Shown here: positions 9,056-15,785 of the stretch, piece by piece
Numbering within the stretch: the first letter of the stretch is position 1
How the letters are laid out: each line of letters begins with the position of its first letter
Assembly: GCA_964646435.1 (NCBI GenBank)
Contig: CAZYEJ010000045.1
Location: forward strand, 1-19,242
Reading direction: 5' to 3'
Length of the DNA stretch: 19,242 nt
Origin: UBA3076 sp964646435
Lineage (GTDB): Bacteria > Desulfobacterota > Dissulfuribacteria > Dissulfuribacterales > UBA3076
Translations under genes and position numbers: made by a program
Notes under the pieces: model-generated
Told to the model about the DNA's origin: nothing
Databases searched by the model: none
The model's input: the letters and a program-made list of their open reading frames with translations, nothing else

Positions 9056-9147
9056 TGCCTATTTTTGAATATGTATGCACTGGGAAAAAGTCAAACAACC
9101 TATGTAACGGTTGTACAAGTTCTGACTGCAGCTCCTGCGGGGGTTGA
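9055..9147 (+). CDS. 30-residue cysteine-rich FmdB-like mini-protein
   Basis: A 30-codon reading frame starts with an ATG that shares its A with the upstream stop (TAATG) and ends with a TGA one base before the hemC GTG. It begins MPIFEYVC, the typical opening of FmdB-family zinc-ribbon proteins (MPIYEYxC), and ends with two CxxC pairs, C17/C20 and C25/C28, in a Ser/Gly-rich tail ending SSCGG. The CxxC partner usual after the first Cys is missing (C8-TGKK), and normal FmdB proteins are about 60-110 residues. It may be a minimal zinc-binding protein or a remnant kept for translational coupling. The tight spacing on both sides and the non-random start and Cys pattern argue that it is translated. 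Confidence 0.65.
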   Translation: MPIFEYVCTGKKSNNLCNGCTSSDCSSCGG

Positions 9148-9148
9148 T

Positions 9149-10084
9149 GTGGGAACCAAAAAAAAATTGCGACTTGGGACCAGAAAGAGTGTATTGGCCC
9201 TTTCACAGAGTAACTGGGTCAAAAAAGAGATTGAGACACACTGGCCTGACGTTAATGTAGATCTTGTAAAATTTACCACCAAAGGGGATAAGATCCTGGA
9301 TGTACCACTAGCCAAGGTTGGCGGCAAAGGTCTTTTCGTAAAAGAGATCGAAGACGCCCTTCTCAGAAAAGACGCGGATATCGCAGTGCACAGCTTGAAG
9401 GATGTCCCTGCCGAGCTCCCTGAAGGGCTTGAAGTCACCATTTTCCCTGATCGAGAAGACCCGCGGGATGCCCTGATTGCACGGGCCGGGCTCAGACTGG
9501 AAGAATTGCCGGAGGGCGCCAGAGTAGGCACGAGCAGTCTTCGAAGAATAGCCCAGCTTAAGAATGCAAGGCCTGATCTCGAAGTAGCTTCTCTGAGGGG
9601 AAATATCGACACAAGGCTTCGTAAGCTTGACGATGGGCAGTATGATGCCATTATCCTGGCGGCTGCAGGGCTCAGAAGACTTGGGCTGGAACAAAGGATT
9701 ATTCAATTTCTGGAACCTGAAGTGATGCTTCCTGCTGTAGGCCAAGGGGCCCTTGGCATAGAGTTCAGGAGCATGGATACAGAGGTCAAGCGAATTCTCA
9801 CTTCGATTCATCATGAAGAGACATCCATCTGCGTGAGGGCTGAAAGGGCCTTTCTTTTCAGGCTTGAAGGTGGATGCCAGGTGCCCATAGGTGCCTTTGC
9901 CCGGCTCAATGGAGAAATACTTGAACTTGAAGGCATGGTGGGTAACGAAGCCGGGACCAACATTATAAGGATGAAAAAGCAAGGAACTGCTAATCAGCCC
10001 GAAGCTCTTGGAACCAACCTTGGAGAAGAGGTCCTGGCTGCCGGAGGTGCAGAGATATTAAGGGGAGTTTATGGAGCGAATTAA
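9149..10084 (+). CDS. hemC: hydroxymethylbilane synthase
   Basis: Joins four porphobilinogen molecules into hydroxymethylbilane, the linear tetrapyrrole precursor of heme, siroheme and cobalamin. Starting at GTG 9149 the protein has 311 residues, the usual length, and begins MGTKKKLRLGTRKS like other HemC proteins. The dipyrromethane cofactor Cys is in EGGCQVPIGAFA at residue 243 (Cys242 in E. coli). KGLFVKEIEDALL, HSLKDVP and GTSSLRR are also in place. The frame is open upstream to a TTG at 9065, but that stretch is the FmdB-like gene in another frame. GGGGG lies 5 nt before the GTG, and the small gene ends one base before it, so coupling is likely. It overlaps the next gene by 14 bp. Confidence 0.96.
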   Translation: MGTKKKLRLGTRKSVLALSQSNWVKKEIETHWPDVNVDLVKFTTKGDKILDVPLAKVGGKGLFVKEIEDALLRKDADIAVHSLKDVPAELPEGLEVTIFPDREDPRDALIARAGLRLEELPEGARVGTSSLRRIAQLKNARPDLEVASLRGNIDTRLRKLDDGQYDAIILAAAGLRRLGLEQRIIQFLEPEVMLPAVGQGALGIEFRSMDTEVKRILTSIHHEETSICVRAERAFLFRLEGGCQVPIGAFARLNGEILELEGMVGNEAGTNIIRMKKQGTANQPEALGTNLGEEVLAAGGAEILRGVYGAN

Positions 10085-11609
10085 GCCGAATTCTTCATCC
10101 GGAAAGGTTTATTTAATAGGAGCCGGCCCTGGTGACCCGGGCCTTTTGACCATTCGCGGCAAGGAGCTTTTGGCTGAAGCCGAGGTGGTTGTGTATGATC
10201 GTCTTGCAAGCCCGAGGCTTTTGCCCTTTGCATCTCCTCGTGCAGAACGTATCTATGTTGGTAAGCGCATGGGCTCACACACAGTGACTCAAGAAGATAT
10301 CAACAGGATAATCGTGGAAAAGGCCCTGGAAGGAAAGTGTGTAGCCCGCCTGAAAGGAGGGGACCCCTTTATGTTTGGCCGAGGGGGCGAAGAGGCCCAG
10401 ATACTTGCCAAGGCTGGGATATATTTTGAGGTGGTGCCTGGCGTAACCTCAGGTATTGCAGTTCCTGCCTACGCCGGAATACCCCTGACCCACCGGGCAC
10501 ATACCGCCTCAGTAGCCTTTATCACAGGCCACCGCAAATTAGACAGTAAAGAGGCGGATATAGACTGGGAGGGTCTTGCTAAAGGCGTGGGGACCCTTGT
10601 CTTTCTTATGGGGATGAAAAACCTGCCCAATATCGCAGAGCGGCTCATACAATACGGGCGCAGTCCTGATACCCCTGTGGCAGTGATTCGCTGGGGAACC
10701 ACCCCTCTTCAAACATCAATTACAGGAAATTTAATAAATATTGCAGAAAAGGTAAAAGAAGCGGGTCTTGGGCCTCCGTCAATTATCGTGGTGGGAGACG
10801 TGGTGGCCCTGCGGGATAAGGCAAACTGGTTTGAAAACCTACCCCTGTTGGGTAAACGAATCCTTGTTACCAGGACCAGGGAACAGGCCAGTAATCTTGT
10901 GAGATTGCTGGAACGGAGAGGCGCGCATTGCTTAGAGTGCCCCACAATAGAAGTCCGTTTGCCAAAGGATTTGAAACCTCTGGACCAGGCTATTAACTCA
11001 CTCTCTGCCTTTGACTGGGTGATTTTCAGCAGCGCCAACGCTGTACGGTTTTTCTTTGAACGTCTGTTCGGGCTGGATTTTGATCTCAGGGCCCTTGGAA
11101 ACATACGTATTGCTGTTGTAGGTGCCGGTACTGCCAAGGCAATTTCCGCCCTGCACTTAACTTCTGACATCATGCCTGATAACTTCAGGGCGGAAGGCCT
11201 GATAGAGGCTTTCAGTCAGATAGGTATATCAGGAAAGCGCATCCTTATTCCAAGGGCGGAAAAGGCAAGAGAGATTCTCCCCAAACGGCTTTCAGAGCTT
11301 GGGGCAGAGGTTACCCTGGTTCCTGCTTACGTGACCCTGGCTCCCGACCTAAAGCCGGAAATCCTGGAGATCCTGGAACAGGAAACCATTGACGTTTTGA
11401 CCTTCACCAGTTCATCAACTGTTAAGAACTTTTTCCAGTTGCTCCCTGATGATCTGCGCAACCGGATACTTGAGCAGGCAAAGGTGGCCTGTATCGGCCC
11501 GATCACAGCCAGGACGGCAGAAGACTTCGGCCTTAAAGTCACAGTTCAACCTGATAAGTTTACAATACCTTCGCTTGTATCTGCTATAGAGGATCAATTT
11601 AAATGTTGA
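10071..11609 (+). CDS. uroporphyrinogen-III methyltransferase / synthase fusion
   Basis: A 512-residue bifunctional enzyme. The N-terminal part (about 10-255) is the SAM-dependent uroporphyrinogen-III C-methyltransferase (CobA type) with GAGPGDPGLLTIRG at 17-30, RLKGGDPFMFGRGGEE at 93-108 and the signature VPGVTSGIAVPAYAGIPLTH. The C-terminal part (about 259-512) is uroporphyrinogen-III synthase (HemD), beginning GKRILVTRTREQ. The protein cyclises the HemC product and methylates it to precorrin-2, directing flux to siroheme, cobalamin or the siroheme-dependent heme route. ATG 10071 lies in the end of hemC behind AGGGGAG. The TGA stop lies in the first unit of a heptameric repeat, so the extreme C-terminus may have been altered by the repeat. 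Confidence 0.95.
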   Translation: MERIKPNSSSGKVYLIGAGPGDPGLLTIRGKELLAEAEVVVYDRLASPRLLPFASPRAERIYVGKRMGSHTVTQEDINRIIVEKALEGKCVARLKGGDPFMFGRGGEEAQILAKAGIYFEVVPGVTSGIAVPAYAGIPLTHRAHTASVAFITGHRKLDSKEADIDWEGLAKGVGTLVFLMGMKNLPNIAERLIQYGRSPDTPVAVIRWGTTPLQTSITGNLINIAEKVKEAGLGPPSIIVVGDVVALRDKANWFENLPLLGKRILVTRTREQASNLVRLLERRGAHCLECPTIEVRLPKDLKPLDQAINSLSAFDWVIFSSANAVRFFFERLFGLDFDLRALGNIRIAVVGAGTAKAISALHLTSDIMPDNFRAEGLIEAFSQIGISGKRILIPRAEKAREILPKRLSELGAEVTLVPAYVTLAPDLKPEILEILEQETIDVLTFTSSSTVKNFFQLLPDDLRNRILEQAKVACIGPITARTAEDFGLKVTVQPDKFTIPSLVSAIEDQFKC

Positions 11610-11633
11610 ATTTTGAATGCTGAATGTTGAATT
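11606..11633. repeat. TTGAATG-type heptad array
   Basis: Four 7-bp units follow without gap: TTGAATT, TTGAATG, CTGAATG, TTGAATT. The first unit supplies the TGA stop of the cobA-hemD fusion gene (11607-11609). It abuts, 5 bp later, the palindromic element at 11639. Same period as the arrays at 48-75 and 5257-5284 but a different sequence. Confidence 0.85.
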
Positions 11634-11638
11634 AAAAT

Positions 11639-11781
11639 ATTGTAGGTTGGGTTAAGCGGTTATAGTCATCATTTTTGTTGGGTTCGCCTGACTTAATAGA
11701 ACCTCAACGCGCTGAGATCACTGCAAAATTAGCGAACCCAACAAAATTAGTTGCAACCGACGGCTTAACCCAACCTACAAT
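11639..11781. repeat. 143-bp nested palindromic (MITE/REP-like) element
   Basis: Outer arms: ATTGTAGGTTGGGTTAAGC at 11639-11657 is repeated exactly in inverted form at 11763-11781. Inner arms: TTTTGTTGGGTTCGC around 11673-11687 is matched by its complement around 11732-11746. The middle (about 11688-11731) is unpaired. Elements with GTAGGTTGGGTT ends are, to my knowledge, common intergenic repeats in many bacterial genomes. No open frame of note lies inside; it may also end transcription from the hem operon. Confidence 0.85.
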
Positions 11782-11788
11782 TTGCCCA

Positions 11789-11805
11789 AACTTATTGAGA
11801 AGCTA
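11789..11805. repeat. AACTTATTGAGAA motif, solitary copy
   Basis: AACTTATTGAGAAGCTAC-type sequence just outside the palindrome at 11639-11781. The same motif forms both outer ends of the element at 15550-15697, so this may be a fragment of that family. Confidence 0.5.
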
Positions 11806-11843
11806 CAACTTACGATTCATGAGTTCTACAGCATAGAAGTATT

Positions 11844-11871
11844 TTGTAATTTCTGTTAATTCTGTTAAAAT
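11844..11871 (+). promoter_or_regulatory. candidate promoter of the kinase-helicase operon
   Basis: TTGTAA at 11844-11849 and TAAAAT at 11866-11871 are spaced by 16 nt. The ATG at 11884 lies 12 nt after the -10 box, leaving a leader of only about 6 nt, and no Shine-Dalgarno site is present. The spacer contains a 9-bp direct repeat (TTCTGTTAA twice). Confidence 0.45.
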
Positions 11872-11883
11872 AATAGTCATCTC

Positions 11884-13320
11884 ATGACCATTTATTGCCC
11901 AACAGATCCTCCTGAACTTGCCACAATTCTGGCCAGAATACGCAGGAAGCGGGAGGATTATGAAAAATACGGTTTTACCCATATCCAAGGAAGAACACTT
12001 AGGGCCTTTTTCGATCTGGCCCAGGAGTTCGAGACCCTGGAGAATTTCTACAGGGTCTGTGTCTTTGTCCCCAGGGAGTTCATGGGGTTTGATTCCTGCC
12101 TTTATCTGGTCGATCCGGATACCAAAAAGCTCCAAATTGCCTGCGATTCCATCAAAGGGCTGAAGGTCTGCGGCATGGATCCTCCTGAGGATATCAGGGT
12201 CAGCGAATTTGCCTATGAGACAGGAGATACGTTTGTGTCACCTATCAGGGGTAACCGGAGGCTGTTTGCAAGCAAACCCCTGGCGAAGGCAGAAGAAATA
12301 ATAGGCTTGTTTGCAGTATTCCCCCTGTCCAAGCTTGGAGAAGGTGACAGGCTGTTCTTTGAAAAATACGCAAACAGAATAGGATACAATCTGCACTACA
12401 AATTGATTTCAGTACAGAGTGAAAAGCACATCAAGTTTATCAATACCCTTGTGGCAGACATCGAGCACAATGTCCTGGTGCCCAACATGATGTACAAGCT
12501 CTTTCTGAATAACCTCGGGAAAAAGATCCAGAAACTTAAAGATATTGAAAAGGACTTTGGGGAAAGGATAGAAGTTGGGTTCAGAAAAGAGTGCGTTGAG
12601 ACATGCCATCTGGACCAAATACAAGGTAGCTTGGCCGACTTGTGTAAAGACCTTTTGAGGCAATATGAAGAAATTGATAAACACTATCAAAACACCAGTC
12701 TTTTTCTTGAGAGCCTGCTCAGACGGGATCATTTTGAGAAGGGATATCTTGTGCTGCGGCGCAAAATGTGTCGTTTCAGGAAAGAGGTTTTAGACCCACA
12801 ACTTGAGCGTTACAAACAACGGCTTGAACGTAGGGGTATACGTATAGACTATCATCTTGGCGGGATACCTGACGAAGATATTCCCTTGGCAGTGGATGTA
12901 GGGCTTATTTCCCAGGTCTATGCAAACCTGTTTTCCAATGCTGAAAAATACTGCCAGGAGATAATTAACGAACACGGAGAATCAGTCAAGTTCATGTCCT
13001 ACGGACAGGAAGTAATACAAAGCTTTTTCGGTCCAGGAAAGCCGGGAATCAAATTTAATGTTTATACAACCGGGCCGCACATCCCTTCAGAGGAGGCTTC
13101 CCGCATCTTTGACGAGGGTTTTCGCGGGACTGGTTCTGAAAACAAACAGGGTGTCGGCCATGGATTACACTTTGTGAAAAAGGTAGTGGAAGTCCATGGC
13201 GGCGTTGTTGGCTACGAAGCAACTAATCTCGGAAACAATTTTTTCTTTGCCCTTCCCCTCCAGTACACCATTAAAGAAATTATGGACCTCCCTCTGGTTG
13301 CTGAACTCAATACTCCCTAA
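11884..13320 (+). CDS. atypical cytoplasmic histidine kinase with GAF-like sensor
   Basis: A 478-residue protein without membrane segments. Residues about 38-180 look like a GAF domain. A helical region follows with ADIEHNVLVPNMMYK around H195, in the place of an H-box but unlike the usual HELxTPL. A long coiled coil spans about 210-315. The C-terminal HATPase-type domain (about 335-460) has N-box YANLFSNAEKY (N348, N352), the ATP-lid segment TTGPHIPSEEASRIFDEGF and GVGHGL at 423-428. The adenine-contacting Asp of DxGxG appears to be Thr (TTGPHI, 395-400). It may be an active variant kinase or a regulatory pseudokinase. No response regulator adjoins it; the helicase gene starts 4 bp later. 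Confidence 0.75.
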   Translation: MTIYCPTDPPELATILARIRRKREDYEKYGFTHIQGRTLRAFFDLAQEFETLENFYRVCVFVPREFMGFDSCLYLVDPDTKKLQIACDSIKGLKVCGMDPPEDIRVSEFAYETGDTFVSPIRGNRRLFASKPLAKAEEIIGLFAVFPLSKLGEGDRLFFEKYANRIGYNLHYKLISVQSEKHIKFINTLVADIEHNVLVPNMMYKLFLNNLGKKIQKLKDIEKDFGERIEVGFRKECVETCHLDQIQGSLADLCKDLLRQYEEIDKHYQNTSLFLESLLRRDHFEKGYLVLRRKMCRFRKEVLDPQLERYKQRLERRGIRIDYHLGGIPDEDIPLAVDVGLISQVYANLFSNAEKYCQEIINEHGESVKFMSYGQEVIQSFFGPGKPGIKFNVYTTGPHIPSEEASRIFDEGFRGTGSENKQGVGHGLHFVKKVVEVHGGVVGYEATNLGNNFFFALPLQYTIKEIMDLPLVAELNTP

Positions 13321-13324
13321 TTTT

Positions 13325-15553
13325 ATGAAAATGCCAACCGATTTTACGGACCCCAAAGGGGTATGTGTTGACTTTGAGCATGAGCTCAACCCGGAACAGC
13401 TCAGGGCAGTAAAGATCATGAACGGCCCGGTTTTGGTGATAGCCGGAGCCGGGAGCGGCAAGACCCGTACTCTGGTTTACAGGGTTGCCCGGCTTATCCA
13501 GGAAGGAGTGAAGCCGGATAAAATTCTGCTTCTGACCTTTACCAGAAAGGCTGCCGCCACTATGCTGGCCAGGGCTTCCCGGATCGTAGGGCCCCAGTGT
13601 CAGCAGGTAACAGGAGGCACATTTCATGGATTCGCCAACAGAATGTTAAGGCGCTATGGGCACCTGATCGGCTATCCCCACAACTTCACAATACTGGACA
13701 GGTCAGATACACTGGACCTCCTGCACCTCCTGGCCCGTCAATTAGATCTCACAGGGCCTGGAAAGCGGTTTCCACGGAAATCCACCCTGGCTTCAATTGT
13801 GAGCAAGACAGAGAACTGCGGAGGGTATGTATCCAAGGTGATTGAACAAGGCTATCCGCACCTCATGGGGGAACTGTCGGGTCTGGAAAAACTCATCCCG
13901 GTCTATCGCAAATATAAAAAAGTCCACGCACTCATGGATTACGATGACTTGCTCCTCAGGTGGAGAGATGTGCTGAAAGAACATGCCCAGGTCAGAGAAT
14001 CCATGGGTTCCTGGTTTCAATACATAATGGTGGATGAATATCAGGATACAAATGCCACCCAGGCGGAAATCGTACACCTTACGGCTTGCGGTCATGACAA
14101 TGTAATGGTCGTCGGAGATGATGCCCAGTCCATCTATTCATTCAGAGGGGCGGATTTCAAGAACATTATGAACTTCCCTAATATGTTTTCCAAAACTCAG
14201 ATAATAAAACTTGAGAAGAACTACCGCAGCACTCAGCCCAACCTGGACTGCACCAACGCCATAATTGCCAATGCCAAGGAAAAATTTACAAAACGACTGA
14301 CGGCACAGAGAAAGGGAGGAAAGCCACCATACCTGTACACGGCCAAGGATGAAGTGGACCAGGCAAAATTTGTTGCCGACCGTATCCAGGAATTATTAAA
14401 AGATGGGTTTAAACCATCTGATATCGCCGTGCTTTTCAGGGCTGGTTTTCATTCCTTTCACCTTGAGACCGAATTAGGCAGCCGCAGGATAACCTTTGTC
14501 AAGCGCGGAGGAATGCGTCTCATTGAGGCCGCCCATATCAAGGACCTTCTCTCTCTCCTTCGCCTTCTTATAAACCCGCTGGACCGGCTGAGCTGGAGCA
14601 GAATTCTCCTATTAATCGAACGTCTCGGCATCAAGAGCGTGGAGAAAATTTTCTCTCAACTGATAAAAAGCGCGGATCCCCTGGAATATCTTTCAACCTA
14701 TAAAACCAAGGCGGCCTGGGGAGAAACAGTAAGGGGACTCGGCAGTCTATTAAAAAGACTCCATGACATGCCGGAGGACCTTCCGGATTTGCTTTTACAG
14801 CTCGAGACTTGGTATCGCCCACATCTGGAGAGAATCCATGATGAAGATTTCCCCAAACGTCTGCGGGAACTGGCGCACTTGAGAGGATTGTCCGCCCGGT
14901 ATGACGACGCAGTATCTATGCTCGCTGATCTGGCCCTGGACCCTCCGGACCAAGAAAAGACGGAAAAAGAAAAAGAACGGATAGTCCTTTCCACCATGCA
15001 CTCGGCCAAGGGTCTTGAATGGAAGGCAGTCTTGATTTTGTCACTGGCAGAGGGACGCTTTCCTTCGCCTGCGGCCTCCTTTCGTGCCAAGGAAATAGAA
15101 GAAGAACGCAGGCTCTTTTATGTAGCCGCAACCAGGGCAAAGGACTTTCTGTGTTTTTGTTACCCTGCCTTTATAAGCGTCTCAGGTACAGGCTTGCTCC
15201 CTGCCAGGCCATCACGGTTCCTGGTGGAGATACCTGCCGACCTCTTGCAGTTATGGAAAAAGGAAATTGATACTGATGAAAAAATTTATCAAGAAAGCCG
15301 GTATATGCCGGATGTCACCAGGCCATCTCCAAAGCCTTCAGGACACGTCCAACAAGGGAGTCCCTCGGCTGGACAGGGTGCAGATCAAACCGGTCCCGGT
15401 ATCTTTTCACCGGGGAAAAGAGTCAGACACCCGATCTTTGGGCCGGGACGGGTGATCAGGGGCATTGGTCCAAAGAAGATACAGGTGCTTTTTGACGTTG
15501 CCGGTGAAAAGACCCTGCACCTCGATTATGCCAAGCTCAGTGTTATCGAGTAA
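13325..15553 (+). CDS. UvrD/PcrA/Rep-type superfamily 1 DNA helicase
   Basis: A 742-residue 3'-5' DNA helicase. Motifs in order: Q motif LNPEQLRAV (21-29), Walker A GAGSGKT (41-47), Ia LLTFTRKAA, II VDEYQDTN (236-243), III GDDAQSIYSFRGA (264-276), IV KLEKNYRST, V STMHSAKGLEWK and VI EERRLFYVAATRAK. The C-terminus, about the last 50 residues, is a Tudor-like domain (GKRVRHPIFGPGRVI), which in PcrA/UvrD binds RNA polymerase, suggesting a role in repair coupled to transcription. The frame is open upstream to 13196, but that part lies inside the kinase gene and is not helicase-like; ATG 13325 (or 13331) is the natural start, 4 bp after the kinase stop. No ribosome-binding site, so coupled translation is likely. 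Its TAA stop lies in the end of a repeat element. Confidence 0.95.
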   Translation: MKMPTDFTDPKGVCVDFEHELNPEQLRAVKIMNGPVLVIAGAGSGKTRTLVYRVARLIQEGVKPDKILLLTFTRKAAATMLARASRIVGPQCQQVTGGTFHGFANRMLRRYGHLIGYPHNFTILDRSDTLDLLHLLARQLDLTGPGKRFPRKSTLASIVSKTENCGGYVSKVIEQGYPHLMGELSGLEKLIPVYRKYKKVHALMDYDDLLLRWRDVLKEHAQVRESMGSWFQYIMVDEYQDTNATQAEIVHLTACGHDNVMVVGDDAQSIYSFRGADFKNIMNFPNMFSKTQIIKLEKNYRSTQPNLDCTNAIIANAKEKFTKRLTAQRKGGKPPYLYTAKDEVDQAKFVADRIQELLKDGFKPSDIAVLFRAGFHSFHLETELGSRRITFVKRGGMRLIEAAHIKDLLSLLRLLINPLDRLSWSRILLLIERLGIKSVEKIFSQLIKSADPLEYLSTYKTKAAWGETVRGLGSLLKRLHDMPEDLPDLLLQLETWYRPHLERIHDEDFPKRLRELAHLRGLSARYDDAVSMLADLALDPPDQEKTEKEKERIVLSTMHSAKGLEWKAVLILSLAEGRFPSPAASFRAKEIEEERRLFYVAATRAKDFLCFCYPAFISVSGTGLLPARPSRFLVEIPADLLQLWKKEIDTDEKIYQESRYMPDVTRPSPKPSGHVQQGSPSAGQGADQTGPGIFSPGKRVRHPIFGPGRVIRGIGPKKIQVLFDVAGEKTLHLDYAKLSVIE

Positions 15554-15697
15554 CTTCTCAATAACTCAGGGGCAGATGTCTGGATTCCGGCTTTCGCCGG
15601 AATGACGGGCATTTACATCCAAACGTCATTCCTGCGAAAGCAGGAATCCAGTGAATAGTCGCAAAATGTAATCTACCCCAACTTATTGAGAAATTAC
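15550..15697. repeat. composite palindromic element with two REP-like hairpins
   Basis: Outer inverted arms: 15550-15577 (GTAACTTCTCAATAA, then GGGGCAGAT) and 15671-15697 (ATCTACCCC, then TTATTGAGAAATTAC). Inside are two oppositely oriented hairpins: ATTCCGGC-TTTC-GCCGGAAT within 15580-15607 and ATTCCTGC-GAAA-GCAGGAAT within 15624-15651, each flanked by CTGG/CGTCA-type sequence. The latter resemble the common TCATTCC...GGAAT repeat seen in many proteobacteria (dRS3/REP-like). The left end includes the helicase stop codon (TAA 15551-15553). A second TTATTGAGA follows at 15700-15708. Confidence 0.85.
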
Positions 15698-15732
15698 GTT
15701 ATTGAGAGCTAATCAGGAAGGTAAATAATAAA

Positions 15733-15765
15733 AAGGGCGAGGTGAGATTACTCATCCTCGCCCTT
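15733..15765 (-). terminator. terminator of the lipoprotein-protease operon
   Basis: AAGGGCGAGG (15733-15742) pairs with CCTCGCCCTT (15756-15765) over 10 bp, with a further TGAG/CTCA pairing in the loop. On the minus strand the stem is followed by a T-rich run (TTTTTATTATT), 20 nt after the stop codon of the protease gene. Confidence 0.9.
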
Positions 15766-15785
15766 ATTGGTATGGTATTGACTAG

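Noticed and set aside
9065..9148. TTG-initiated N-terminal extension of hemC (28 extra residues).
   Set aside because: The extension is unlike HemC, gives an abnormal length, and the same bases encode the FmdB-like frame; GTG 9149 restores the normal start and length.
13196..13324. Upstream extension of the helicase frame into the kinase gene.
   Set aside because: It lies wholly inside the conserved kinase C-terminus in another frame, and SF1 helicases begin close to the Q motif as they do from 13325.
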